From: JBAZOO01 sp041648735
GTDB taxonomy: Bacteria; Verrucomicrobiota; Lentisphaeria; Oligosphaerales; CAITYL01
NCBI GenBank assembly: GCA_041648735.1
Contig: JBAZOO010000015.1
Coordinates: forward strand, 1 to 64,000
Length of the DNA: 64,000 nt
Direction of reading: 5' to 3'
Shown: positions 48,476 to 55,258 of the stretch, piece by piece
Layout of the letters: each line of letters starts with the position of its first letter
Position numbering within the stretch: position 1 is the first letter of the stretch
Program-made: the position numbers and the translations under genes
The notes under the pieces: generated by a model
The model's database searches: none
Seen by the model: only the letters and a program-made list of their open reading frames with translations
What the model was told of the DNA's origin: nothing

Positions 48476-49864
48476 ATGGTGCGGACTTCGCAGATGAGGC
48501 ATCCCTCCCCATCCCCATCCCTCGCCGACCTCCGGCTCCACGCGGCCATCGCCGCCGCCGCCGGCATCGCCGTTGCCCTGCTCTTCCCCCGCCAGGCACC
48601 GGACACGGAACGGTTCCTCGCCACTGCCCGCAACCTGGCGGAAAACGGCATCTTCTCCCTCGACGGCGCCACGCCGAGCGTGCGCGACTTCCCCCTGCTC
48701 CCCTGGCTCCTCGCCCTGGCCCGGAAAGTTGGCGGGGGCGACGGCCAGGCCGCCCTCCGCATCCTCAACGGCCTCTGCCTCGGCGCCACCGCCCTCGCCG
48801 TCGCCCGCGGCACCGCGCTGCTCCTTGACGAGCGCCAACCCCACCTCCCCGGAACTGGCTTCGCGCCACCCTGGCTGCCGCCGCTGCTGGCGCTGTGGGG
48901 AACCGCACTCTGGCCAACCCAGCTCGGTTCGACCCTGTTCGTGCTGACCGAGCCGCTGTTCACGGCGCTCTTCCTCTGGGCAAACCTGCTGCTGGCGACG
49001 GAAATCGGCGCGGCGGCCGCCGCGGGGCCACGGCCGGGCCGCTGGGCGCTGGCGGGCACCATCTTCGGGCTGGCATCGCTCACCCGCTCCCTCGCCCTGC
49101 CCTATGCCGCCCTCGCCCTGCCGCTGGCGGCCGGACTGGCCTGGTGGCAACAACGGCGCCGCCGGGGCGGGGCCGCCAACGGCAACGCCATTGCCGGCCT
49201 CCGGGCGGGGGCGCTGGCCGGGCTGATGCTCCTGTGCATCGTCGGCCCCTGGAGCTGGCGCAATTACCGGGTGACGGACGGACGGTTCATCCCCGTCAGC
49301 GTCGGCGAAGGGCTGGGGCTGGCGGTCGGCGCCGCCCAGGAATGGCGCGGGGAATACCCGGACGACCTGGATCCGCGCGACCCGCTGATGGCCGGAAAGG
49401 GGCTGACCCTGGCGGCGGCCGACGCCGAGCTGAAGCGGCAGGCGTGGGCAACCATCAAGGCCGACCCGGCCGCCTGGCTCAGGCTCGCGCCCCTGAAGCT
49501 GAAGCGGCTCTGGCTCGACGTCCCCGGTGGCAAACGCCAGATCCGGTCGGGCTGGCTGGTGGCAACCCTGGCGGCCCTCAACCTCGGGCTGCTGGCCGCC
49601 GCCGCCGCCGGCTATTGGCTGGGGCGGCGGCGGTTGCTGACCGGGTGGTTCCTGCTGCCGCCCCTCTACTTCAGCGCCGTCCACACCCTCCTCTTCGGCA
49701 TGGCCCGCTTCCGCATCCCGGCGGAGCCGTTCCTGATCCTGGCCGCCGCCGCGGCTGGCGGGCGGCTTTTGGCCACGGCGGCCCAGCGGGGGAAACAGGA
49801 TCGGCCGAATCCGCCAGACCGGTCGGATCAGACCGATCGGACTGATCAGCCGGATCCGCCGTAG
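48476..49864 (+). CDS. GT-C (ArnT/PMT-like) membrane glycosyltransferase
   Basis: The protein of about 462 residues has about ten membrane helices and the first-loop acidic pattern of GT-C enzymes (QAPDTERFLATARNLAENGIFSLD, then PLLPWLLAL). Such enzymes transfer sugars from polyprenyl carriers to lipids or proteins outside the membrane. Its neighbours are pilin and O-antigen-ligase-like genes, so a role in surface or pilin glycosylation is inferred. The start is uncertain (48476 or 48494); TACAGT at 48452 could be a -10. The C-terminal tail is a short tandem repeat (DRSDQTDRTDQ). Confidence 0.78.
   Translation: MVRTSQMRHPSPSPSLADLRLHAAIAAAAGIAVALLFPRQAPDTERFLATARNLAENGIFSLDGATPSVRDFPLLPWLLALARKVGGGDGQAALRILNGLCLGATALAVARGTALLLDERQPHLPGTGFAPPWLPPLLALWGTALWPTQLGSTLFVLTEPLFTALFLWANLLLATEIGAAAAAGPRPGRWALAGTIFGLASLTRSLALPYAALALPLAAGLAWWQQRRRRGGAANGNAIAGLRAGALAGLMLLCIVGPWSWRNYRVTDGRFIPVSVGEGLGLAVGAAQEWRGEYPDDLDPRDPLMAGKGLTLAAADAELKRQAWATIKADPAAWLRLAPLKLKRLWLDVPGGKRQIRSGWLVATLAALNLGLLAAAAAGYWLGRRRLLTGWFLLPPLYFSAVHTLLFGMARFRIPAEPFLILAAAAAGGRLLATAAQRGKQDRPNPPDRSDQTDRTDQPDPP
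49817..49861 (+). repeat. Degenerate 9-bp tandem repeat at a gene end
   Basis: Units such as GACCGGTCG, GATCAGACC, GATCGGACT, GATCAGCCG and GATCCGCCG encode Asp-rich DRSDQTDRTDQPDPP at the C-terminus of the glycosyltransferase. Confidence 0.7.
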
Positions 49865-49888
49865 TGCCGGAGCGTGCCACCGCCGCGC

Positions 49889-50305
49889 TCACGGGGGCGG
49901 CACCACATGGCGGGGATCGAATTCCGCATAGGAACAGGTCGCCGGCCGGTTCAACCGCCCCAGGTCATACTGCCCACCACTGGGACAAGCGGGAATCCAG
50001 CGCAGGTAGGACTGGAGATCCTCGGCGTTGAGCTTGGCTTGGGGATCCCGCTTCGTCTCAAAGGCCAGGAGCGCCTTGGCGTCCTCGATCCGCCGCAGGT
50101 TGCGCTGGCAGATCTCCGCCTGCGTCGTCGCCCGCGACTTGAGGTACCACGGCACCAGCAACGCCAAGACCAGCCCGACGGCGGAGAGCACCACCAGCAA
50201 GTCGGCCAAGGTGAACGGCCGCCACCGCCGCCTCCCACCACCGCCGCCTCCCACCACCGCGAGTGGCAACTCCACGGAACCCATTGCAGCCGAACGATAA
50301 AGCAT
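49889..50305 (-). CDS. Degenerate type IV pilin-like protein
   Basis: The 138-residue protein has a pilin-like hydrophobic helix after a longer basic leader (RPFTLADLLVVLSAVGLVLALLV). The Glu at mature position 5 is replaced by Asp, and an Ala precedes it where pilins have Ile or Val. A helix and a C-terminal region with CPSGGQYD and CSYAEFDPRHVVP follow, matching the two other pilins nearby. It may be a minor or decaying pilin. The start is either 50305 or an ATG about 21 bases downstream. Confidence 0.7.
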   Translation of the reverse strand: MLYRSAAMGSVELPLAVVGGGGGGRRRWRPFTLADLLVVLSAVGLVLALLVPWYLKSRATTQAEICQRNLRRIEDAKALLAFETKRDPQAKLNAEDLQSYLRWIPACPSGGQYDLGRLNRPATCSYAEFDPRHVVPPP

Positions 50306-50413
50306 GAGCGGAAAGATAAGCCCCCTTCGCCTCCCGTCAAGTCACCGCCGAAGCTTCCCCTCCGCCCCTCCCCTGGCCGGCTTGACCCTGAATTTTTCCC
50401 CACGCACCTTCCC

Positions 50414-50464
50414 AAAGTCCGATCATTTTGGGGCCGCGAATTTTCGCGAATCTCGGACTTTTTT
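50414..50464. terminator. Hairpin with T-run between two minus-strand pilin genes
   Basis: AAAGTCCGA (50414) and TCGGACTTT (50453) form the outer stem around an inner CGCGAA/TTCGCG hairpin; TTTTTT (50459-50464) follows on the plus strand. It lies in the 234-base spacer between the ligase-pilin gene and the degenerate pilin gene, with no other gene there. Confidence 0.5.
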
Positions 50465-50539
50465 CGTGTGGTTGAGTGTGTTTAGTGGGCAAAAACGGTT
50501 CGGAAAAGTTGTGGGGTGGCGGTGTCCGGGAATGGGCAA

Positions 50540-50887
50540 TCACGGTGACGCCGGCAGGGCGTGCCGGGGGTCTTCCGTCGCATAGCTGCACTTCGGCGCC
50601 TCGCCGATCGAAGCATAATCATAAGTGCCGCCGGCCGGGCAGAACGGCTTGGTCTTGATGTATTTGTCCACGTCCGCTTCCGACGGCACCACCTCCTCCT
50701 CCAGCCGTTTCTCGAGCGCCAGGATGCTTTTGGCGCTGTCGATCAGCCGCAGGTTGTTGACGCAAATATTGGCCCGCGACAGCGCCCGCGACTTCAGGAA
50801 GCTCGGGATCGCCAGGATCGCCAGCAACCCGATGATGGTCACGACGATGATGATTTCGATCAAGGTGAATGCCCGCCACCTAGCCAT
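50540..50887 (-). CDS. Type IV pilin-like protein (internal start)
   Basis: The 115-residue prepilin has a short leader MARWRA and the classical cleavage site and helix FTLIEIIIVVTIIGLLAILA, with Glu at mature position 5. A C-terminal D-loop has CPAGGTYD and CSYATEDPRH. The ATG at 50887 has a perfect AGGAGG five bases upstream, so the pilin is very likely made on its own. The same frame is also open through the upstream O-antigen-ligase-like gene with no stop between. Confidence 0.88.
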   Translation of the reverse strand: MARWRAFTLIEIIIVVTIIGLLAILAIPSFLKSRALSRANICVNNLRLIDSAKSILALEKRLEEEVVPSEADVDKYIKTKPFCPAGGTYDYASIGEAPKCSYATEDPRHALPASP

Positions 50888-52147
50888 GGGTGCCTCCTGG
50901 GATTGAATCTTCGCATTTTTGATAGCAACATTTGTGCCAGGTTCCAGCCACCGCGACCGCGCCGCCGCGGCCGCCAGCCCGAGGGTCAGCCAAAACAGCG
51001 GCAAGACCATGATCACATCAATGCTGAAGAGCCCATGCAACAGGTAGCCGCCCCCCATCAACCCCCAAGGCAGCCAGCCCGCCACTTCCCATGGCCGCAG
51101 CACCAGCGCCAGCAGCGCCAGGTAGAGGAGCAGCGCCGGCACCCCCGCCGTCACCGCCAGCTCCAGGAAGATGTTGTGCGCCTTGTCCACCCAGGCATCC
51201 ATGTGTTTTCCCGGCAGGCGGATGCCCTGCCTGCCCAAATGGTCCAACCCCAGCCCCAGCGCCCAATGGGCCGGAAGGCGCCGCAGCGTCTCCCGCCACA
51301 TGAAGATCCGGGAGGAGCCGGCCTTGGCCTCCAGCCGGCCGGCGGCCGAAACCTCGGCACCGATGCTGCCTGCCCGTTCCCGCAACGGTCCGGAGGCCAG
51401 GATCAAGGCAATGGCAACCCCCGCGGTCACCGCGCCCAGCGCGGCTAGCCGCGGCCGCGCCGCCGGCCGCCGCCAGGACGCCGCGGCGAACCCCAGCGCC
51501 ACGCCCGCCGCCGCCAGCCAGGCACCACGGGTCTGGGAGATGAGCAGCGCCCCCGCCAGCAGGGCCGCCGCCGCCAGCCAGCGGGCGTCACGGGTGCGGA
51601 GATAGAGGAACCAGGCCGCCGGCAGCAGCAGCACCACGTAACCGGCGAGGAAATTGGGGTTGCCCATCGTCCCATAGCCGTTCAGCCAGCCATCCCGGAA
51701 CGGCTCATGCGGCACCAGGTTGAGCCCGGCGTGCTGCAGCCAGGTGAACACGGCGACGGCCATGCCGCCGCGGACGAGGGGCGGCAGCAGCGCCGCCGGT
51801 TCCGGCTGCGCGGCGGCCAGCAGGAACAGCAGCCCGCAGAACAGCCAGGTCAGGAACCCCGTGCAGCGATGGCTGCCGAGCCAGGCGGTAGTGGCATCCG
51901 GTGCCTGCAGGGTGGACGCCAGCAGCAGCAGGAAAAAGGCGGCCAGGGCGCCGCCGGCGGCCGGCGCCAGCTTCAGCCGCCGCCAGTCGCCGCCGGCCCA
52001 TCCCAGATAAAAGGCCGCGCACCCCACCACCGTCAGGACGAAAAACCGCCCCTGGTAGAAAAACTCGTTCCCCACCGGCACCACGACGAGGGGGAAGAGC
52101 AGCGCAAAGAGCGACAGCAGCCGGGTTGTGGAACGCTCAGGGTTCAT
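50540..52147 (-). CDS. O-antigen-ligase/pilin-glycosylase-like protein, in-frame fusion to a pilin
   Basis: From the ATG at 52147 the frame runs 535 codons. Residues 1-405 or so form about eleven membrane helices with a Wzy_C/O-antigen-ligase pattern: SSRIFMWRETLRRLPAHWALG, and DKAHNIFLELAVTAGVPALLL with the His-Asn pair typical of the large loop. Relatives such as TfpO/PilO and PglL transfer glycans from polyprenyl carriers to pilins. Then a short AT-rich linker (IKNAKIQSQEAP) leads straight into the pilin MARWRAFTLIE without a stop. Whether a fusion protein is made, or a lost stop only leaves overlapping genes, cannot be decided from sequence. Confidence 0.8.
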   Translation of the reverse strand: MNPERSTTRLLSLFALLFPLVVVPVGNEFFYQGRFFVLTVVGCAAFYLGWAGGDWRRLKLAPAAGGALAAFFLLLLASTLQAPDATTAWLGSHRCTGFLTWLFCGLLFLLAAAQPEPAALLPPLVRGGMAVAVFTWLQHAGLNLVPHEPFRDGWLNGYGTMGNPNFLAGYVVLLLPAAWFLYLRTRDARWLAAAALLAGALLISQTRGAWLAAAGVALGFAAASWRRPAARPRLAALGAVTAGVAIALILASGPLRERAGSIGAEVSAAGRLEAKAGSSRIFMWRETLRRLPAHWALGLGLDHLGRQGIRLPGKHMDAWVDKAHNIFLELAVTAGVPALLLYLALLALVLRPWEVAGWLPWGLMGGGYLLHGLFSIDVIMVLPLFWLTLGLAAAAARSRWLEPGTNVAIKNAKIQSQEAPMARWRAFTLIEIIIVVTIIGLLAILAIPSFLKSRALSRANICVNNLRLIDSAKSILALEKRLEEEVVPSEADVDKYIKTKPFCPAGGTYDYASIGEAPKCSYATEDPRHALPASP

Positions 52148-52183
52148 GATGGGGGTACGCGTCCAGGCGTGCGTGGGCAACAA

Positions 52184-52209
52184 AAAAGGCCGCTGTCGAG
52201 CGGCCTTTT
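52184..52209. terminator. Bidirectional rho-independent terminator
   Basis: AAAAGGCCGCT, loop GTCG, AGCGGCCTTTT: an 11-bp perfect stem with A/T runs on both sides. It ends the pilin transcript from 52600 and separates it from the ligase gene. Confidence 0.9.
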
Positions 52210-52234
52210 GAGTTGGCTTCCGCCAAAGGACAGA

Positions 52235-52600
52235 TCAGTCGCTGGCCGGCAATTCATGGCCGTCAATGGTACAGGTCGGGACGCTGTCGGTACCTTCGCC
52301 AAACGGATCAACCGGATTTGCGTACGTTCCGCCCCCCGGGCAGCTCGGCACAACCTTGCCCTTGTAGTACTCCGCCAACTCATCACTGTCGTACTCCGGC
52401 ACGTCGGCAACCTCTGACAGGTTGTTCTCGATGATGTACTGCTGGATGGCGCCGTCAATCTGCCGCAGGTTGTTGATGCAGGCGTTCTTCCGGCTGGTTT
52501 CACGAGCTTTGATGAAGCTCGGGATGGCGATGGCGGCCAAGAGGCCGATGATCGCCACGACGATCATGATTTCGACGAGGGTGAAGGCTCTGCGCTTCAT
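52235..52600 (-). CDS. Type IV pilin-like major subunit
   Basis: The 121-residue prepilin has leader MKRRA and the cleavage/methylation signature FTLVEIMIVVAIIGLLAAIA (Glu5 present). The polar helix follows (SFIKARETSRKNACINNLRQIDGA), then an acidic linker and the C-terminal CPGGGTYA ... CTIDGHELP pattern. AGGAG lies seven bases before the ATG at 52600. It has its own promoter and a strong terminator, consistent with high expression. It could build pili or a type II pseudopilus; no pilus assembly ATPase or secretin gene is in the window. Confidence 0.93.
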   Translation of the reverse strand: MKRRAFTLVEIMIVVAIIGLLAAIAIPSFIKARETSRKNACINNLRQIDGAIQQYIIENNLSEVADVPEYDSDELAEYYKGKVVPSCPGGGTYANPVDPFGEGTDSVPTCTIDGHELPASD

Positions 52601-52664
52601 GGTGGATCTCCTTCCGTTTCCGTTGAACTGACGTTGTTCGGGAACATTCCCCAACACTGCCGGT

Positions 52665-52693
52665 AGTGTAGCACAGCCCATGCCAAGGTGCAA
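52665..52693 (-). promoter_or_regulatory. Promoter of the pilin gene
   Basis: On the minus strand TTGCAC, 17 bases, TACACT, about 65 bases before the start of the pilin gene. Confidence 0.65.
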
Positions 52694-52951
52694 TCGGGCT
52701 CACAAAAAAATAATGGCCGCCCCGCCTCCCCACCGAATCTTCCGCCGGCACTGGCTCAATGGCGAGACAGCGTGCCGCCACACTGTCCCAAGACTGACAC
52801 AAAAGCGGCCGGAACCGCTTTCCCACGTGGCCCAGGCGGCGCGGCGCGCCCGCCCCGCCACGGCGGGCTCTGATGGCCGAGATGGCCGGAGACGGACGAG
52901 ATGGGCGGGGGGAGGTGGGAAGGAGGCCCCGGCGGCGGCCGGAGAATTGAG

Positions 52952-52971
52952 CCCCCGGCTTCAGCCGGGGG
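52952..52971. repeat. Palindrome CCCCCGGC-TTCA-GCCGGGGG
   Basis: An 8-bp perfect stem with a TTCA loop followed by TTCGGGGG. A shorter relative (CCGGGCTTCAGCCGGG) lies at 18332-18347 at the end of the NrpR-like gene. Confidence 0.75.
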
Positions 52972-53031
52972 TTCGGGGGTTGTCTCCCTTGCTTTTGCGC
53001 CCCACCGGGGTGCGAGTGATGGCCGTTCCAG

Positions 53032-53059
53032 TTCGCGCTGGGGGGTTCGGCGGATATAC
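53032..53059 (+). promoter_or_regulatory. Possible promoter of the HD-hydrolase gene
   Basis: TATACT at 53054 with TTCGCG 16 bases upstream; about 77 bases before the chosen start. Confidence 0.45.
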
Positions 53060-53135
53060 TGTATGGCCGAATCTGGACGGGACACCGATTGCCGATTTTC
53101 GATTGCCGATTGCCGAGTTTCCAGTTTCCAAGCCC

Positions 53136-53801
53136 ATGCCCCACCACGACCTCCACCACTTCTATCCCCGCGCCGAACAGCTTGTCCGGGAACGGCTGGC
53201 CAGCCTGCCCGGCTGCCACGACTGGGACCACACCGAGCGGGTGCTGCACAATGCGCGGCTGATCGCCCGGGAGGAGGTGGCCGACCTGGTGGTGGTCGAG
53301 TTCGCCGCGCTGCTGCACGACATCGGCCGGGCCCGGGAGCTGGCCGACGAGGGGAGGACCTGCCATGCCCGGCTCGGGGCCGAGCTGGCGCGGGAGCTGC
53401 TCGCCGGGATCGGCATCGCCGACGAAGGGTTCATCGGGCACGTGGCGGCCTGCGTCTTCACCCACCGCTACCGGCGCCGGGGCGAGGAGCGGCCGGCGAC
53501 GCTGGAGGCGAAGGTGATCTACGACGCGGACAAGCTGGACTCGATCGGCGCGGTCGGCATTGGCCGGGCGTTCCACTTCGCCGGCCGCATCGGTGCCCGG
53601 CTGCACAACCAGGAGGCGGAGGCGCTCCACGCCGCCAGCTACAGCCGGGAGGACACCGCCTACCGGGAGTTCCTGGTCAAGCTCCGCCACCTCCACGAAC
53701 GGATGCTGACGCCGACCGGGAAACGGCTGGCCGCGGCCCGCCACCGCTTCATGGAGAGCTTTTTCCAGGAATTCGAGCGCGAGATCCGGGAGGCGCGGTG
53801 A
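53136..53801 (+). CDS. HD-superfamily phosphohydrolase
   Basis: The 221-residue protein has HD-domain metal ligands in order: HDWDHTERVLHNA with the first His, LLHDIGR (His-Asp pair), and KVIYDADKLDSIG with a late Asp. It resembles the YedJ/uncharacterised HD hydrolases (about 220 residues) that cleave nucleotides or phosphoesters. The ATG at 53136 begins the conserved part; no good ribosome binding site is present and upstream in-frame codons come from repeat sequence. It is convergent with the permease gene 33 bases away. Confidence 0.85.
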   Translation: MPHHDLHHFYPRAEQLVRERLASLPGCHDWDHTERVLHNARLIAREEVADLVVVEFAALLHDIGRARELADEGRTCHARLGAELARELLAGIGIADEGFIGHVAACVFTHRYRRRGEERPATLEAKVIYDADKLDSIGAVGIGRAFHFAGRIGARLHNQEAEALHAASYSREDTAYREFLVKLRHLHERMLTPTGKRLAAARHRFMESFFQEFEREIREAR

Positions 53802-53834
53802 GCGGTGCGAGCCGTGGGCGGCGGGCGGCGGGGC

Positions 53835-55103
53835 TCATTTCGGGGCGACGGCGAGGGTCCAGAGGGTGAGGAGCAGCAGGGAGGCGAGGGTCACGGGCAC
53901 GCCAGTGCGGGCGTACTCGCGGAACCCGATTGCCACGCCATGCCGGCGGGCGCCTTCGAGCACGATCAGGTTGGCGATGCTGCCAATGGTGATCAGGTTG
54001 CCGGCGAAGGTGCTGGCCAGGGCGAGCACGTAGCCGTGGACGGGGGTGGGCGCGGGGAGGGCCTTGAGCAGGAGCATCACCGCCGGGACGTTGCTCACCA
54101 GGTTGCTCAGCAGGAGGGTCACGGCGCTGAGGAGGTGGAGGTTGCCGAGGTTCACGCCGTGGCCGGCGAGGGCCCGCACTGCCTGGGCGGGCAGCCCGGT
54201 CCGTTCCAGGCCGTGGATGATGACGAACAGGCCGCAGAAGAGGCTGATCAGGTGCCAGTCCACGCCGCCGAGGAGCGAGCGGCTGGCCATCCGCCGGCTG
54301 CAGAGGAGGAAGCCGGCGGCGGCCAGGGCGGTCACTTCGCGCGGGGCGGGGGTGAAGAAGAGGGCCAGGAGGATGACGCTCACCGCCACCGCCTTGGTCA
54401 TCTGGTGCGGGTTCGGGTCGGCCCAGCCCTCGGGGCATTCGCCGCCCCCTCCGGTGGCCGCCGTGGCGGCGGCGGTGGCGGTGGCGGGGGGGTGCGGACT
54501 CCGCAGGCGGCCGCGGTAGTTCCAGAGGATCAGGGCGTAGGCGGCGGCGAGGCTGGCCAGGGCCGGGGGCAGGCACCAGAGGAGGAAGGGGGCGAAGCGG
54601 AGCTGCTCCGCCTGGCCGATCAGGATGTTCTGGGGGTTGCCGATGAGCGTGGCGGCCGAACCGATGTTGCTGGCAATGGCCAGGGCGAGCAGGTAGGGGG
54701 CCGGGTTCAGCCCGGCCCGGAGAAGGCTGGCGACGAGGACGGGGGTGAAGGCGAGGCAGACGATGTCGTTGGTCAGGATGGCGGCGAAGCCGCCGCCGAC
54801 CAGCATCAGCAGCAGCAGGAACCGCCGCGGCCGATCCATCTGGGGAGTGATCTGGAGCAGGGTCCAGGTGTAGAAGCCGCTGGCGCGGAATTGGGCGGAG
54901 ACGACCATCAGCGCATAGAGCAGCAGGATGGTGGGGGCGTCGATCGCCCGGAGGGCGTCGGCCAGCGGCACGGCGCCGGTGACGACCAGGGCGATGGCGC
55001 CGAGCAGGGCGAAGCCGGTGCGGTCCACGGCCAGGCGCGGCAGCGCGCCGAAGGCGACGCCCGCATAGCTGGCCAGGAAGATGAGGAGCGTGAGGGTTTT
55101 CAT
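53835..55103 (-). CDS. ArsB/NhaD-type anion/ion permease
   Basis: The 422-residue membrane protein has about eleven helices and the ion-transporter superfamily patterns LTNDIVCLAFTPVLVA and ASNIGSAATLIGNPQNILI in the first half, and SNLVSNVPAVMLLL and ASTFAGNLITIGSIANLIVLE in the second. These are the paired hairpin motifs of ArsB, NhaD and related carriers. A cytoplasmic, acidic loop separates the halves. The substrate (arsenite, Na+/H+ or an organic anion) is not resolved. ATG 55103 is used; an upstream extension lacks conserved features. One GCGGACTCCGCA copy lies in the loop (54493). Confidence 0.85.
   Translation of the reverse strand: MKTLTLLIFLASYAGVAFGALPRLAVDRTGFALLGAIALVVTGAVPLADALRAIDAPTILLLYALMVVSAQFRASGFYTWTLLQITPQMDRPRRFLLLLMLVGGGFAAILTNDIVCLAFTPVLVASLLRAGLNPAPYLLALAIASNIGSAATLIGNPQNILIGQAEQLRFAPFLLWCLPPALASLAAAYALILWNYRGRLRSPHPPATATAAATAATGGGGECPEGWADPNPHQMTKAVAVSVILLALFFTPAPREVTALAAAGFLLCSRRMASRSLLGGVDWHLISLFCGLFVIIHGLERTGLPAQAVRALAGHGVNLGNLHLLSAVTLLLSNLVSNVPAVMLLLKALPAPTPVHGYVLALASTFAGNLITIGSIANLIVLEGARRHGVAIGFREYARTGVPVTLASLLLLTLWTLAVAPK
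54493..54505. repeat. TGCGGACTCCGCA motif
   Basis: Inside the loop of the ion permease, encoding LRSPH. Confidence 0.8.
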
Positions 55104-55258
55104 GGAAACGGCCGGAATATAGCCCGCCGCCTGGCCACCGCGGGCGGCGGGCAACAAGTCGCTGGCCAGCGATAGCCCGCGAAGCCGGCCTTGCCCTCCA
55201 AAACCCCTTCCCCACCCGCGGTGAAAACGGTTTTGTGGGGAAACTCGGGGTTCGGAAA

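Larger units (their letters stand above)
52701..53135. other. Intergenic region with palindrome, promoter and simple repeats
   Basis: Apart from the two opposite promoters this 435-base stretch holds a perfect CCCCCGGC/GCCGGGGG hairpin at 52952-52971 and a run of ATTGCCGATT-like units at 53087-53118. No open frame in it looks coding. Confidence 0.6.
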
